Source: Ferrimonas kyonanensis DSM 18153
GTDB lineage: Bacteria; Pseudomonadota; Gammaproteobacteria; Enterobacterales; Shewanellaceae
DNA length: 64,000 bases
NCBI RefSeq assembly: GCF_000425405.1
Contig: NZ_AUDJ01000027.1
Location: 27,019-91,018, forward strand
Direction: 5' to 3'
Shown: positions 36,281 through 46,574 of the stretch, one piece after another
Layout of the letters: every line of letters starts with the position of its first letter
Position numbering within the stretch: the first letter of the stretch is position 1
Notes under the pieces: model-generated
Database searches by the model: none
Seen by the model: only the letters and a program-made list of their open reading frames with translations
What the model was told of the DNA's origin: nothing
Position numbers and translations under genes: made by a program

Positions 36281-38152
36281 ATGAAATTTAAAACTAAGAT
36301 AGTGCTGGCATCCTGCGTGATCATGATGTTGGCATTGTCCACGCTGTCCTTACAACAATATATAACGGTTAAAAATACCATCAACTCGCTGACTGCCAAT
36401 AGTGTCGATGAACTGTGCCGAAATGTCGCCAGTGCCATTGAAAAAGAGATGGTACTAAAAGGGGAAACGGCTCGCTATATGATGAGCTTGATCGAAGACG
36501 ACCCCAGCGAGGCATCCATCAATCGAATATTCACCAAGGCCGCAATTAAAGACGGTTTTCTGTTGGCCGGCATCGGTTTTGAGCGCGATGGCAGCCTACT
36601 GGATAACGACCCCAACTGGGTGGTACCGGCGGATTATGACGCCCGAAAACGCCCTTGGTACCGGGAAACCAAGGCCAATAACCGCCTGACGTTTACCCAG
36701 CCCTACCAGGACACCATGACCAACGAGACCCTGGTGTCCATCACCGTACCGATGCAGCAACAGGGACGCTTTTCCGGGGTGATGTTTCTGGATTTAAGCC
36801 TGTCTAAGCTCAGCGCAGCCATTAACAACATCAACCTGTTCGATGCCGGCTACCTGTTTCTGCTCAACCGTGAGAAAGTGTTTATCTCCCATCCGGATGA
36901 GAGCCTCAACGGCACCGCCGCCAGCGAACGCTTTGGCCGACAAATCGATTTCTCACAAACCGAGCAGAGCGTCGACATCGACGGCAAGACTCACCTGCTG
37001 AGATTCATCGATATGCCGACGCTGGGCTGGACCCTGGGCGTGGATCTGGACGCCGAAGTGATTGAGGCCGCAGAAACCAAGGTAAAATCCGATGCCATCC
37101 TGTATTCATTGATGGCGCTGGTCGTCGCGGTGGTCGCCCTGACCATGCTGATGAACCTGTTGATGAAACCCCTGGACCGCCTGAACGACGCCATGGCCGA
37201 GATCGCCACCGGTGAAGGCGACCTGACCCAGCGTCTGGCCACCGACTCGGAACCGGAGTTCGCCGACGTTGCCGGCTATTTCAACGGTTTCAGCGAAAAA
37301 CTGTGTCGGTTGATCTCCGAAGTCAAAACCCTGGCCAACGGCTTGACCGACACCGCCACCGAAAACGCCGACGAGGCCCGTCAGAGCAAAACCGCCATCG
37401 ACACTCAGCTGCGGGAGTTGGAGCAACTGGCCACGGCGATGAATGAGATGGCATCCACCTCCATGGAAGTGGCCAATCACGCCCAGGAGGCCGCTGCCGC
37501 CGTTCAGGACGCCGACCAGTCAGTGGTGCAAGGCGTGGACACCGTGGCCGATACCGCCAACGCCATCGATAACCTGTCAGAGCAGATTGAACAGGCGGTG
37601 CAGGTGGTCGGCCAGGTGTCCGAAGCCACCGCCAACATCGAGTCGATACTGGCGGTCATCAACGGCATTGCCGATCAAACCAACCTGCTGGCGCTCAATG
37701 CCGCCATCGAAGCGGCCCGGGCCGGCGAGCAGGGCCGGGGTTTTGCGGTGGTGGCCGACGAAGTTCGCACCCTGGCCAGTCGCACCCAGCAATCCACCTC
37801 CGAGATTCGAACCATGATCGATCAGTTGCAGGAGGGGGCGACCTCGGCGGTGGAAGTGATGGAGCAGAGTAAGCAGGTGGCCCAGGCCACGGTGCAGACC
37901 TCTACCCAGTCCAATGACGCCCTGAGCCGCATTCGCGACGCCATCAAGCGCATCACCGACATGAACCTGCAGATCGCCTCTGCGGCGGAAGAGCAGAGCC
38001 TGGTGGCGGAAGACATTAACCGTAGTACATTGAATATTAAAGATTTGTCCAACCAGATCTCCGAGCTCGCCGACTCTCAGGAGCAGGCGTCCAATCGGCA
38101 ATTGCAAGACGCCCGTCAACAGGATCAACTGTTGGGCCAATTCCAGGTTTAA
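36281..38152 (+). CDS. methyl-accepting chemotaxis protein, dCACHE sensor, copy 1
   Basis: A 623-residue chemoreceptor. TM1 is at about 7-27. A periplasmic double-CACHE sensor domain of about 240 residues contains [14 protein letters not shown], a CACHE signature. TM2 is near 275-295, followed by a HAMP domain and the cytoplasmic MA domain with the hairpin tip [37 protein letters not shown]. It has no C-terminal CheR-binding pentapeptide. The ligand is unknown; dCACHE receptors often bind amino acids. The next gene is a paralogue of identical length. Confidence 0.93.
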   Translation: MKFKTKIVLASCVIMMLALSTLSLQQYITVKNTINSLTANSVDELCRNVASAIEKEMVLKGETARYMMSLIEDDPSEASINRIFTKAAIKDGFLLAGIGFERDGSLLDNDPNWVVPADYDARKRPWYRETKANNRLTFTQPYQDTMTNETLVSITVPMQQQGRFSGVMFLDLSLSKLSAAINNINLFDAGYLFLLNREKVFISHPDESLNGTAASERFGRQIDFSQTEQSVDIDGKTHLLRFIDMPTLGWTLGVDLDAEVIEAAETKVKSDAILYSLMALVVAVVALTMLMNLLMKPLDRLNDAMAEIATGEGDLTQRLATDSEPEFADVAGYFNGFSEKLCRLISEVKTLANGLTDTATENADEARQSKTAIDTQLRELEQLATAMNEMASTSMEVANHAQEAAAAVQDADQSVVQGVDTVADTANAIDNLSEQIEQAVQVVGQVSEATANIESILAVINGIADQTNLLALNAAIEAARAGEQGRGFAVVADEVRTLASRTQQSTSEIRTMIDQLQEGATSAVEVMEQSKQVAQATVQTSTQSNDALSRIRDAIKRITDMNLQIASAAEEQSLVAEDINRSTLNIKDLSNQISELADSQEQASNRQLQDARQQDQLLGQFQV

Positions 38153-38209
38153 GGGTAATCTGACTCACTGCCGCGGTGCTGCCACGGCGAGTGAGTGAAT
38201 AATTAAATC

Positions 38210-38235
38210 AAGCCGCACTAAATTATGTGCGGCTT
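38210..38235 (+). terminator. terminator after chemoreceptor 1
   Basis: AAGCCGCAC (38210-38218) pairs with GTGCGGCTT (38227-38235) around an 8-base loop, followed by AATTTT, 58 bases after the stop. Confidence 0.7.
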
Positions 38236-38337
38236 AATTTTGAAACAAGGAAATCTAATAATTATTAAGGTAAAAAATTAAACCTTAATATATCAGTAAA
38301 TTACAAAGACTGATTGACCATCTAAAAATCCTGCCAT

Positions 38338-38364
38338 TAAAGTGCCCGCCAGCAATGCCGATAA
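38338..38364 (+). promoter_or_regulatory. sigma-28 (FliA) promoter of chemoreceptor 2
   Basis: TAAA-N15-GCCGATAA matches the E. coli FliA consensus at every specified base and in spacing. The TAAA is at 38338-38341 and the -10 element at 38357-38364, about 220 bases before the chemoreceptor ATG. It places this receptor in the late flagellar regulon. Confidence 0.82.
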
Positions 38365-38585
38365 ATGAGATATTCCGTGGTTGAACGCCATAAATCCTTG
38401 TGTGACCATCGGAATGCACCAAATAAATTATATATAAATCAAATTGTAATATAACGATGTTCGCATTGGCGTTCAGCGTTGGCAGCACCCATTTGAGCAG
38501 TGTATTGACTGCTTTAGATCATGCTACTCGAGTAATCAAAGTGACATTTTATTACCCGTGGAATACCAGAAGGACAACCTGAATC

Positions 38586-40457
38586 ATGAAATTTAAGACA
38601 AAAATCGTCTTTGCTTCGTGCATAATTCTGCTGTTAGCTTTGTCTGCACTGTCTATCAATCAGTACCTCACCACCAAGCACAGCATCTTTGCCCTGACAG
38701 AGAGCAGCGTGTCCGAGATCTCCACCGGCATCGCCGATACCGTCGAAAATAACATGGCCAATAAGGCCGACATCGGCCGTTACGTCATGAGCCTCATCGA
38801 GGATGACATCAGTGATGCCAACATCACTCGAGTGTTTACCAAGTCCGTGGTTAAGCAGCACTTCCTGTTGGCCGGGGTGGGCTTCGAGTCCGACGGTCGC
38901 CTCATCGACAACGACGACGCCTGGCAGGCCAGCGCCGATTACGACGCCCGCACTCGCCCCTGGTATCAAGAAGCCAAGCGCCAGGACAAGGTGATTTTTA
39001 CTGCCCCCTATCCGGATTCGGTGACCCAGGAGATTCTGGTGTCCATCGGCATTCCCATGAAGGAAAATGGCCGCTTTGTCGGCGCCATGTTCCTCGATGT
39101 CAGCCTGAAGCAACTGGGCGAAACCATCAACAAGGTCAACCTGTTTAATGCCGGTTACGCGTTTTTGCTGACCCCGGATAACCAGTTTATTACCCACCCG
39201 GATAAGGCCCTGCATGGCAAACCGGCGCAGTCGCTGTTTGGCAGCGACATAGGCTTCAGCGGCAAGGGCCAGACCACCATGGTGGATGGCCGGGAGCAAT
39301 ACTTGAGCTTCCTGCCGTTGCCGCAGATCGGCTGGACCCTGGGGGTGGCCCTGGACTCAGAAACCATTCATGCCACCGAAACGGCGCTGCGCAACGACGC
39401 CTTGCTGTATTCGCTGATCGCATTGGCCATCGCCATTGTGGCGTTAACTGTGCTCATTAGCCGCCTGATGACACCGCTGCAAGCCATTAACGACGCCATG
39501 GAAGACATTGCCAGTGGTGATGGCGACCTGACCCAGACCATGGACACCAACACCGACGCCGAGTTCGCGTCGCTGGCCGGGAGTTTCAATGGTTTCAGCA
39601 GCAAACTGCGGGCAATGATTTCCAAGGTGAAATTGCTGGCCGAAACCATCTCCGAGGGCACTCGCCTTACCGCCGAAGGGTCCCAGCAAAGCACTCAGGC
39701 CATGGCCAAGCAGTTGGAAGAGTTGGAACAACTGGCGACCGCCATGAACGAGATGGCCTCGACCTCCATGGAGGTGGCCCGTAATGCTCAGGGCGCATCC
39801 GCAGCGGTGCAGGAAGCCGACACCTCGGTGGAGGAGGGGGTCACCACCGTTGACCGCACCGCTTCGGCCATTGAAGAGTTGAGCGGGCAGATCGATCATG
39901 CCGTCGAAGTCGTTCGGGAAGTGTCCAACGCCACCAGCAACATCGAGTCGATCCTGGCGGTGATCAACGACATCGCCGATCAAACCAACCTGCTGGCGCT
40001 GAACGCCGCCATCGAAGCGGCCCGGGCCGGCGAACAGGGCCGCGGTTTCGCGGTGGTGGCCGACGAAGTGCGCACCCTGGCCAGTCGCACCCAGCAGTCG
40101 ACTTCGGAGATTCGCGAGATGATCGACCAGCTTGCCGCCGGTTCGCGCTCGGCGGTGGCGGTAATGGGGCAGAGCAAAGAGGTGGCCGCCACCACGGTGG
40201 AGATCTCCGAAACTTCCAGCCAGGCGCTGCAACGCATTCGTGATGCCATCAAACGCATCACCGACATGAACCTGCAGATCGCCTCTGCCGCCGAGGAGCA
40301 AAGCCTGGTGGCGGAAGACATCAACAAGAGCACTCTCAACATCAAAGAGTTGTCTCAGCAGGTATCGGAAGCCGCCCAGGACGCCAGCATGGCGATGACC
40401 GAGCAGTTAGAAACGGTGAACCAACAAGATCAGTTGTTGAATCAGTTTAAGGTGTAG
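38586..40457 (+). CDS. methyl-accepting chemotaxis protein, dCACHE sensor, copy 2
   Basis: A 623-residue chemoreceptor with the same domain order as copy 1: [20 protein letters not shown] for TM1, a dCACHE domain with [16 protein letters not shown]2 near 275-295, HAMP, and an MA domain with the same [27 protein letters not shown] tip. The sensor domains differ more than the signalling domains, suggesting duplication followed by ligand divergence. A perfect sigma-28 promoter lies upstream. A strong terminator follows. Confidence 0.93.
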   Translation: MKFKTKIVFASCIILLLALSALSINQYLTTKHSIFALTESSVSEISTGIADTVENNMANKADIGRYVMSLIEDDISDANITRVFTKSVVKQHFLLAGVGFESDGRLIDNDDAWQASADYDARTRPWYQEAKRQDKVIFTAPYPDSVTQEILVSIGIPMKENGRFVGAMFLDVSLKQLGETINKVNLFNAGYAFLLTPDNQFITHPDKALHGKPAQSLFGSDIGFSGKGQTTMVDGREQYLSFLPLPQIGWTLGVALDSETIHATETALRNDALLYSLIALAIAIVALTVLISRLMTPLQAINDAMEDIASGDGDLTQTMDTNTDAEFASLAGSFNGFSSKLRAMISKVKLLAETISEGTRLTAEGSQQSTQAMAKQLEELEQLATAMNEMASTSMEVARNAQGASAAVQEADTSVEEGVTTVDRTASAIEELSGQIDHAVEVVREVSNATSNIESILAVINDIADQTNLLALNAAIEAARAGEQGRGFAVVADEVRTLASRTQQSTSEIREMIDQLAAGSRSAVAVMGQSKEVAATTVEISETSSQALQRIRDAIKRITDMNLQIASAAEEQSLVAEDINKSTLNIKELSQQVSEAAQDASMAMTEQLETVNQQDQLLNQFKV

Positions 40458-40470
40458 CCTTAACAACCGT

Positions 40471-40498
40471 AAAAAAGGAGCCCATGGGCTCCTTTTTT
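40471..40498. terminator. bidirectional terminator after chemoreceptor 2
   Basis: AAAAAAGGAGCCC (40471-40483) pairs with the mirror arm ending at 40498, with A and T runs on both sides. It serves the chemoreceptor (plus) and the isochorismatase-like gene (minus). Confidence 0.9.
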
Positions 40499-41019
40499 TA
40501 TGCCAGCGCCTGCTCGGCACTGAGTACCGGCACCCGTGAAGACAAGGCATGCAGAGCAATCTGATGAATCATCTCATCCACCGAGCTGGTGCAGTCTGCC
40601 AACACCACCGGCTGGTAGCGCTCCGCCGCCTTGGACAGGGCGGTGTAGGTGACGCAGTTGTGGGTCATCATTCCGCACAGCAGGATACGGTCTACCCCGG
40701 CGCGTTGCAGCAGTGCATCCAGGTTGGTGCCTTCAAAGCAATCGGCAAAGCCTTTTACCACCACTTCGGCCCCCGCAGCGGCCTGCAACACCGAGGGGTG
40801 AATCTGTGCCCCCTGGCTGCCGGGATTGAAAAACGGCGCTTTGCCTGCCGACACGTCGGCAAGGTGCTGCACCAGAAACACCGGCATCTGCCGCTGCCTG
40901 GCCTGTTCGATGACGCCGAGGATGCGCTCGGTTACCGGTTGCGCCTGCCATTGCGGATAGGCGCCGCCGGCAAAGTAGTCGTTTTGAAGGTCGATAACGA
41001 TGAGAGCGGTATGGGTCAT
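40498..41019 (-). CDS. isochorismatase-like cysteine hydrolase
   Basis: A 173-residue protein with the family catalytic triad D10 (VIDLQNDY), K89 and C122 in the MMTHNCVTYTA motif. Members hydrolyse isochorismate, nicotinamide, N-carbamoyl compounds or other amides. The substrate cannot be told here, but the active-site cysteine argues for an amidase type rather than true isochorismatase activity. Its stop touches the shared terminator. Confidence 0.88.
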   Translation of the reverse strand: MTHTALIVIDLQNDYFAGGAYPQWQAQPVTERILGVIEQARQRQMPVFLVQHLADVSAGKAPFFNPGSQGAQIHPSVLQAAAGAEVVVKGFADCFEGTNLDALLQRAGVDRILLCGMMTHNCVTYTALSKAAERYQPVVLADCTSSVDEMIHQIALHALSSRVPVLSAEQALA

Positions 41020-41120
41020 GGGAATTGTCCTGATTGTTGTGCCATTGGCAGCCAGTATCGCCGCAATCGTTGCCGACCTCAGGAGTCATTTCTGACATCG
41101 TTCGCGCCAAAACCGACATT

Positions 41121-42095
41121 TTAGCCCAGTTGCGACAGCGCCCGTTCGGTTTGACGGGCACTGTAACGGCCCAACTTCCAGTGACCAGGACTCCAGCCCT
41201 GCAAAAACCGTTCAAAATCGGCCCAGGCCAGAGGGTACAGTTGCTGCCATTGGCGGCACAGATCTGTTGTGGCCGTGGCCGACCACTGGTGACGCTGTTG
41301 CAGGGCCGTGCTGAGGCAGTCCAAATAGTGCCGTAACCAGCGGTCACCGCTGGCGAGTAACGCCTGATCATCCAGAGCGCTGCCCAGCAGGTAGGCCAGA
41401 TCTCTGACCCCAACGCCTTTACCCACGTACTGAAAGTCCACCGCCGCAATGGTACCTGTGCTCGGGTGTACCAGGAAGTTGGCGGTCTTGGCATCGCCAT
41501 GCACCAGGGTCTGATAACGGCAGTTCTCCAGTGCATCATCCAGCGCCGAGGCGGCGCGCTTCAACGGACCGTCGGCCATGGTGGCCAACTCCTGCTGACG
41601 GGTTGCCAGGTGCCAGTAACAGCCACTGGACCACAGACCAGCGCCAGGATCGGCCATAAAGCGGGCGTGAAACTCCGCCAGCCAACGCACCGTTGTCTGC
41701 AGATGCGCGTCGGTGACTTGCGGCTCCAGCGGTTCAAAGCCAGCCGCTTGCAGATCCTCCATGACCACAATCAGTTGTTCGCCATTGCGGTGATGGCCGA
41801 GATAGGCCGGCACCCGACACCGTGACGATGTGACACTGGCATAATCACGATACCAGTTCAGCTCCACTTGATAGGAGCGCTGCTTTCGTTGATGGCCCAC
41901 CTGGCCTTGCCAACCCCTGGGGTGGGTCGTTGGCGGGCGCAGGTCGATGCACTTGGCGATCACCGAGGTGGCGCTACCGGCTTGCAGATGCAGGCGATAG
42001 AGTCCGCCGTAATCACTCCACAGCTTCTGCAGCAACTGAGTGTGGCTGACGGCGCGCGCCTGAGTCAGCTCGCAGACAAAACAGGAGAGGTCCAT
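41121..42095 (-). CDS. kinase-like phosphotransferase (EcKL / DUF1679-like)
   Basis: A 324-residue protein of the choline kinase/aminoglycoside phosphotransferase fold. The catalytic loop is LVHGDAKTANFLVHP (Brenner-type HGDxxxxN) and the metal-binding aspartate is in AAVDFQYVGKG. The phosphate-loop lysine is probably in VIAKCIDL. The start at 42095 (MDLSCFVCE) follows GAGG; an upstream frame to 42176 runs into the yeeN terminator region. The substrate, perhaps a small alcohol or metabolite, is not predictable. Confidence 0.78.
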   Translation of the reverse strand: MDLSCFVCELTQARAVSHTQLLQKLWSDYGGLYRLHLQAGSATSVIAKCIDLRPPTTHPRGWQGQVGHQRKQRSYQVELNWYRDYASVTSSRCRVPAYLGHHRNGEQLIVVMEDLQAAGFEPLEPQVTDAHLQTTVRWLAEFHARFMADPGAGLWSSGCYWHLATRQQELATMADGPLKRAASALDDALENCRYQTLVHGDAKTANFLVHPSTGTIAAVDFQYVGKGVGVRDLAYLLGSALDDQALLASGDRWLRHYLDCLSTALQQRHQWSATATTDLCRQWQQLYPLAWADFERFLQGWSPGHWKLGRYSARQTERALSQLG

Positions 42096-42176
42096 AACAG
42101 CCTCAAACAGCAAAAAGGATACAGCATACGTGTTTAGACCGGGCTGTAAAGCCGCGGCCACGGCTGTCATGGGCAA

Positions 42177-42204
42177 TAAAAAACCCGGCCAATGGGCCGG
42201 GTTT
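42177..42204 (-). terminator. yeeN terminator
   Basis: AAACCCGGCC (42181-42190) pairs with GGCCGGGTTT (42195-42204) around AATG. The A-run at 42177-42183 gives a T-tail on the minus strand, 20 bases after the yeeN stop. Confidence 0.9.
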
Positions 42205-42224
42205 CATTTGATGACAGCGTCGAA

Positions 42225-42944
42225 TCAGAGGTTTTCCACGTTGTGGTAGACTTCCTGAACGTCATCGCAGTCTTCCAGCATCGCCATGAACTTCTCAAAG
42301 GTCGCCACGTCGTCGCCTTCCACATTGACGTAAGTCTGTGGAATGAAGGTGATCTCTTCGGCGCTGAAGCTCACGTCTGGGTAGGCTTCGTTGAGAGCCG
42401 TCTTGACCTTGAAGAACTCGGTGTGCGGCGCAAACACGGTGATGACGCCGTCTTCACACTCGACGTCAGTGACGTCGATATCCGCCATCATCAACACTTC
42501 CAAAACCGCGTCTTCATCGTCGCCGGCGAAAGCAAACACAGCCTGGTGATCGAACATGTGGGCAACCGCACCCGGCGCACCCAGCTTGGAGTCGGTTTTC
42601 ACGAAGCACTGACGCACCTCGGTGAAGGTCCGGTTGCCGTTGTCAGTCAGACAGTCAACGATCACCATGCAACCGCCAGGGCCGAAACCTTCGTAGCGTG
42701 CAGGGGAGTAATCTTCACCGGCACCGCCTTTGGCTTTGTCGATGGCCTTGTCAATAACGTGAGCAGGAACCTGATCTTTCTTCGCTTTTTCGATCAGGCG
42801 ACGCAGAGACAGGTTGGTTTCCGGATCCGGGCTGCCGTTTTTAGCACACACGTAGATCTCTTTACCGTACTTGGAGTACACCTTGGTCTTTGCCGCAGCC
42901 GTTTTGGCCATAGATAATTTGCGGACTTCGAAACTTCTTCCCAT
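42225..42944 (-). CDS. yeeN: YebC/PmpR-family protein, YeeN type
   Basis: A 239-residue protein, close to E. coli YeeN in length and sequence: MGRS start, [40 protein letters not shown] and the YHNVENL end. YebC-family proteins were long called DNA-binding regulators; recent work links some to helping ribosomes through proline stretches. Which applies to the YeeN branch is not settled. Monocistronic with its own terminator. Confidence 0.93.
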   Translation of the reverse strand: MGRSFEVRKLSMAKTAAAKTKVYSKYGKEIYVCAKNGSPDPETNLSLRRLIEKAKKDQVPAHVIDKAIDKAKGGAGEDYSPARYEGFGPGGCMVIVDCLTDNGNRTFTEVRQCFVKTDSKLGAPGAVAHMFDHQAVFAFAGDDEDAVLEVLMMADIDVTDVECEDGVITVFAPHTEFFKVKTALNEAYPDVSFSAEEITFIPQTYVNVEGDDVATFEKFMAMLEDCDDVQEVYHNVENL

Positions 42945-43108
42945 GAGGATCAGCTCTGTTTATCAGTCAAAAGAAATGAATAACCGATGATTCTAACAGC
43001 TTACGCCAAGGGCTCAAACGACGAATGGGGATTTTGCGGCGAACCGCTGGAAATAGCGGCGGGATTGTCGGCTAATTAACCACAAGGGTGTTGATTCTAT
43101 GAAATTTT

Positions 43109-43966
43109 TCATTGATTCAGGCCGTGGCGAAGGTAGACCGACAGCCGTTTGCGCTCGTCAGGGCTGTATTGGGCCAGCACCGCGTCGCTGGCCTGTTGCT
43201 GCTGCTGGGGACTCAAGTTGGCATCGGCGCTAATGGCGCGCAACTGTGCCAGGGTGGTACTGGCGCGTTGACGCCAGTGTTGTTGCTGTAGCCGCTGTTG
43301 GCTCAATCGCTGCTGAACCGCCGCTGGCAGCGACTCGATGCCTTGGCCGGATTGAAGCTGCCGTAGCGACAGGGTTGGCGCCAAGGCGCGGCGCACCGCC
43401 TCGGGCTGTGACGCCAGGTTCTCAGCCAATAACCGCTGCCGCTCGACCTCGGTGAGCTGATCATCCTGCCGTAACCTTAACCGCGCCAACGCCGCCTGGT
43501 CGCGCTGGCGCTGCTCATCAAACAACCGCGCCACTTCATCGGCACTGAAAAATGCCAGCTGCAATGCCTCGATCTCATCCAGTTGCCGAGCCAGGCTCTC
43601 GGGGTCGAGGCCGGTGTCAAAGGTGGTGGCTTCGATGCTGGCCAGCGCTTGTTTGTAGGCCAGGTAGCGTTGGAACAGCGCCAGCACAGCCTGGCGCGAT
43701 GCCACGGGTAAGGCCGCCAATTGCAATTGCAACTGCTGCAGTAGCTCGGCCTGATCGAGCCCGTGCCACTGGTGCAGCAGGTCATCAAATCGCGCCAGCA
43801 CCGTCCGGTCACTGACGCCAGCGGCCCTGTCCACCGCCATTGGCGCCAAGGCTGCAGCCGGGGTAGGGGAGCCAACCTTGGCTCTGGCCGGATTGTCACC
43901 CAGCCAGGTCGTTGACGCCAGTGCCACCGACATCGCCAGTAGCCCGCCGATTCGCCACCACGGCAT
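43109..43966 (-). CDS. lipase-specific foldase (lipase chaperone)
   Basis: A 285-residue protein with one N-terminal TM anchor (about 5-22) and a long helical, Gln/Leu/Arg-rich domain (QLAALPVASRQAVLALFQRYLAYKQAL; DAVLAQYSPDERKRLSVY), typical of Lif proteins. These hold the lipase from the periplasmic side and fold it before secretion. It starts 3 bases after the lipase stop, the usual lipA-lif arrangement. Sequence conservation in the family is low, so the neighbour supports the call. Confidence 0.87.
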   Translation of the reverse strand: MPWWRIGGLLAMSVALASTTWLGDNPARAKVGSPTPAAALAPMAVDRAAGVSDRTVLARFDDLLHQWHGLDQAELLQQLQLQLAALPVASRQAVLALFQRYLAYKQALASIEATTFDTGLDPESLARQLDEIEALQLAFFSADEVARLFDEQRQRDQAALARLRLRQDDQLTEVERQRLLAENLASQPEAVRRALAPTLSLRQLQSGQGIESLPAAVQQRLSQQRLQQQHWRQRASTTLAQLRAISADANLSPQQQQQASDAVLAQYSPDERKRLSVYLRHGLNQ

Positions 43967-43969
43967 CCG

Positions 43970-44893
43970 TTACAACCCCAATGACTTTAATCGGCGGGCG
44001 TGGTCGCGGTAGACCCGCTTAGGATCGGTTTCCCAGAAGTGTGTCAGGCCAAAGCTCTGATTGATCTCATCCAGATGGTTCATGCGATAACTGTCATTCA
44101 ACACCAGACCCAGGTGCGAACTGCAGGCGGACACCAAGCCGTCATTGGCATCGTCGATGATCAGGCTGGTGACGGCCAGGAACGGGTCCACCGGATCAAA
44201 CACGTTGGTGTAACTGACGTCGCCGCTCCAGGAAAAGTAATGCACGCCATTGGCGGCGACCGGCTCGCCGTCGCCACAGTAATGCTGGGGCACGCCTTCG
44301 GGGTAACGCTGGTTAAACGCCAGGGTGCCCGCAGTGGTGAGCGACTCGGTGGCCGCCAAAGCGTCCGTTGGTCTGTGACTGCTGCCGGACAGTAGCTCAA
44401 TCAGGTTGGCCAGGGCGTTGGCCGCGGCAGCCGCCACTGACTCGGTAACCGAGCCAGGCTCAATGGCATCCCGCAGTGCATCGGCCACGGGCGATCCCCA
44501 GTTAACCCCGCCCACCGAGGTCACCGAGGCCACCAGGTGAGGGGCGACCGAGGCAACGTAACGGACCGTTGGGCCACCGTGGCTGTGGCCGATCAGGTTG
44601 ACCTTATCGGCTCCGGTCAGGGCCAAGACCGCTTCGACTTCGGCAATCAGTTGTTCCCCCCGCACTTCGGTGGCGTTGGCCGCCGACACCGCGGTTAAGA
44701 ACACGGTGGCACCGTCCTCAGACAAAAACTCCGGCACACCATAGAAGTAATCCACCCCCAGCAGCGAATCGAAGCCAAAGATGCCGTGCACCATCATAAT
44801 GGGGTAGCGGGTGTTACTGCGATCGCCGCTTAAAGCAGGAAAAGACAGGGAAAACGCAACGATCAGCGTCAAAAAACGGAGTAAGTTCACCAT
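43970..44893 (-). CDS. secreted triacylglycerol lipase, subfamily I.1/I.2
   Basis: A 307-residue protein with a Sec signal peptide ending near residue 22. The mature alpha/beta hydrolase has oxyanion-hole HGIFGFD, nucleophile S104 in GHSHGG, an acid in DPVDPF, and the catalytic His in the SSHLG motif. Two cysteines (HYCGDGEP and SACSSH) match the conserved disulfide of these lipases. It is expected to be folded by the adjacent foldase and exported by a type II system. AAGGA precedes the ATG. Confidence 0.93.
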   Translation of the reverse strand: MVNLLRFLTLIVAFSLSFPALSGDRSNTRYPIMMVHGIFGFDSLLGVDYFYGVPEFLSEDGATVFLTAVSAANATEVRGEQLIAEVEAVLALTGADKVNLIGHSHGGPTVRYVASVAPHLVASVTSVGGVNWGSPVADALRDAIEPGSVTESVAAAAANALANLIELLSGSSHRPTDALAATESLTTAGTLAFNQRYPEGVPQHYCGDGEPVAANGVHYFSWSGDVSYTNVFDPVDPFLAVTSLIIDDANDGLVSACSSHLGLVLNDSYRMNHLDEINQSFGLTHFWETDPKRVYRDHARRLKSLGL

Positions 44894-45261
44894 GGATCAT
44901 CCTTGAACCTCAGTCAGTGGAACTCTTTTTGTAACAGCTCCGATGAGTGTAATCAACCATCAAACCCGAGAAGGCAACAGAAAATGTTGCCAATGACGCC
45001 ATCTAGAACATTTACTCCAGGTCGTTGCGCGCTTTCAATACTGCACACATAGGTTGCCGCGCCGCCCCTTACTGTACCGATTTCGTTACAGCGAAGACTT
45101 TGGGGGGTATGCACACCCGTTAAATCGCTACTTTAGTCCCAGAATTCAACAATTTGATTGGAAAGATTGAGTTACAGCAGTATATTGCCTGTATTCAAAC
45201 AGGCAGGATGATGCCTTGACGACAACCGCACGCCCAACGCAGTAGACAGGAGATCAGTTCA
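44894..45261. other. intergenic region between divergent lipase and trpB, with a small inverted repeat
   Basis: About 370 bases with no credible gene. It contains GCCTGT (45187-45192) and ACAGGC (45199-45204), a 6-bp inverted repeat with a 6-base spacer, 58 bases before the trpB ATG. It could be an operator. I see no clear TrpR-type operator. Confidence 0.45.
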
Positions 45262-46458
45262 ATGACCACATTTGCCCCCATGCCCGATAAGGCCGGTTTT
45301 TTTGGCGAGTACGGCGGCCAGATCGTGCCACCGGAGCTGCAACAGGTCATGCAGGAGATCGATCTCGCCTACGAAGAGATTCGTCAAACCGACGCCTTCC
45401 AAAACCAATTGATGCAGCTGTTTCAGGATTACGTCGGCCGCCCCAGCCCCATTTACCACGCCAGCCGCCTGAGCGAGCAACTGGGCGGTGCCCAGATCTA
45501 TTTGAAGCGCGAAGATCTCAATCACACCGGTGCCCACAAGATTAACCACTGCCTGGGTGAAGCCTTGCTGGCCAAATTCATGGGCAAGAAAAAGGTGATT
45601 GCCGAAACTGGCGCCGGTCAGCACGGGGTGGCGCTGGCAACCGCCTGCGCCCTGGTAGGCATTCCCTGTGAAATTCACATGGGTCAGGTGGACATCGAGA
45701 AAGAGCACCCCAATGTCACCAAGATGAAAATTCTGGGCTGCAACCTGGTGCCGGTAACCCGGGGTACCGCCACCCTGAAAGACGCCGTAGACAGCGCCTT
45801 CGAGGAATACCTGAAAGATCCTCAGAACACCATCTATGCCATTGGCTCAGTGGTGGGTCCGCATCCGTTCCCGAAAATGGTCCGCGACTTTCAAAGCATC
45901 ATCGGCCGCGAAGCGCGCCAGCAGTTTACCGAGCGACACCAGTGCCTGCCGGACTTCATTACCGCCTGTGTCGGCGGTGGTTCTAACGCCATGGGACTGT
46001 TTACTGCCTTCCTGGGGGACGACAGCGTCAACATCGTTGGGGTCGAGCCTGCCGGTAAAGGCCTGGACACCGATCAGCACTCCGCTACCCTGACCCTGGG
46101 CACACCGGGAGAGCTGCATGGCTTTAAGTGTTACGTGCTGCAGGACAGCGCCGGCGAACCGTTGCCGGTTCACTCCATCGCCTCCGGCCTGGATTACCCC
46201 GGAGTTGGGCCACAGCACTGCTACCTGAAAGACATCGAGCGGGTTCAGTACGAGTCGGTCACCGACGACGAGTGCCTGGATGCCTTTATGACCCTGTCGC
46301 GGGTAGAGGGGATCATTCCTGCCCTGGAAAGCGCCCACGCCGTGGCCTGGGCGATGAAGAAAGCCAAGTCGCTGTCGCCAGAGCAAACCATCCTGGTCAA
46401 CCTGTCTGGTCGAGGCGACAAAGACGCCGATTACGTGGCGGAAAAATTGGGGCTGTAA
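45262..46458 (+). CDS. trpB: tryptophan synthase beta subunit, solitary
   Basis: A 398-residue protein with the PLP-lysine K93 in NHTGAHKIN, catalytic E115 in AETGAGQHG, and the phosphate-binding GGGSNAMG. TrpB condenses indole with serine to give tryptophan. No trpA or other trp genes are adjacent; trpA normally follows trpB. It also reads [10 protein letters not shown] where the usual enzyme has GSxxGPHPYP. It may be a second, stand-alone beta subunit that salvages indole. AGGAGA precedes the ATG. Confidence 0.9.
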   Translation: MTTFAPMPDKAGFFGEYGGQIVPPELQQVMQEIDLAYEEIRQTDAFQNQLMQLFQDYVGRPSPIYHASRLSEQLGGAQIYLKREDLNHTGAHKINHCLGEALLAKFMGKKKVIAETGAGQHGVALATACALVGIPCEIHMGQVDIEKEHPNVTKMKILGCNLVPVTRGTATLKDAVDSAFEEYLKDPQNTIYAIGSVVGPHPFPKMVRDFQSIIGREARQQFTERHQCLPDFITACVGGGSNAMGLFTAFLGDDSVNIVGVEPAGKGLDTDQHSATLTLGTPGELHGFKCYVLQDSAGEPLPVHSIASGLDYPGVGPQHCYLKDIERVQYESVTDDECLDAFMTLSRVEGIIPALESAHAVAWAMKKAKSLSPEQTILVNLSGRGDKDADYVAEKLGL

Positions 46459-46480
46459 GCCGCTGTTCCTCGCCGAGATT

Positions 46481-46506
46481 AGGCCGCTGTTCACAGCGGC
46501 CTTTTT
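46481..46506 (+). terminator. trpB terminator
   Basis: AGGCCGCTG (46481-46489) pairs perfectly with CAGCGGCCT (46494-46502) around TTCA, followed by Ts, 22 bases after trpB. Confidence 0.92.
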
Positions 46507-46574
46507 GATCCGCCGTCGTCGCCGGGGCGTATCGCCTACACTGAATCAGACAACTCCAAGGCAGGGGCGGTGCC

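Larger units (their letters stand above)
38153..38585. other. intergenic region between the two chemoreceptors
   Basis: About 430 bases. It holds a terminator-like hairpin near 38210-38235, a second imperfect hairpin at about 38163-38196, and a perfect sigma-28 promoter at 38338-38364. No open frame with coding character. Confidence 0.6.
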
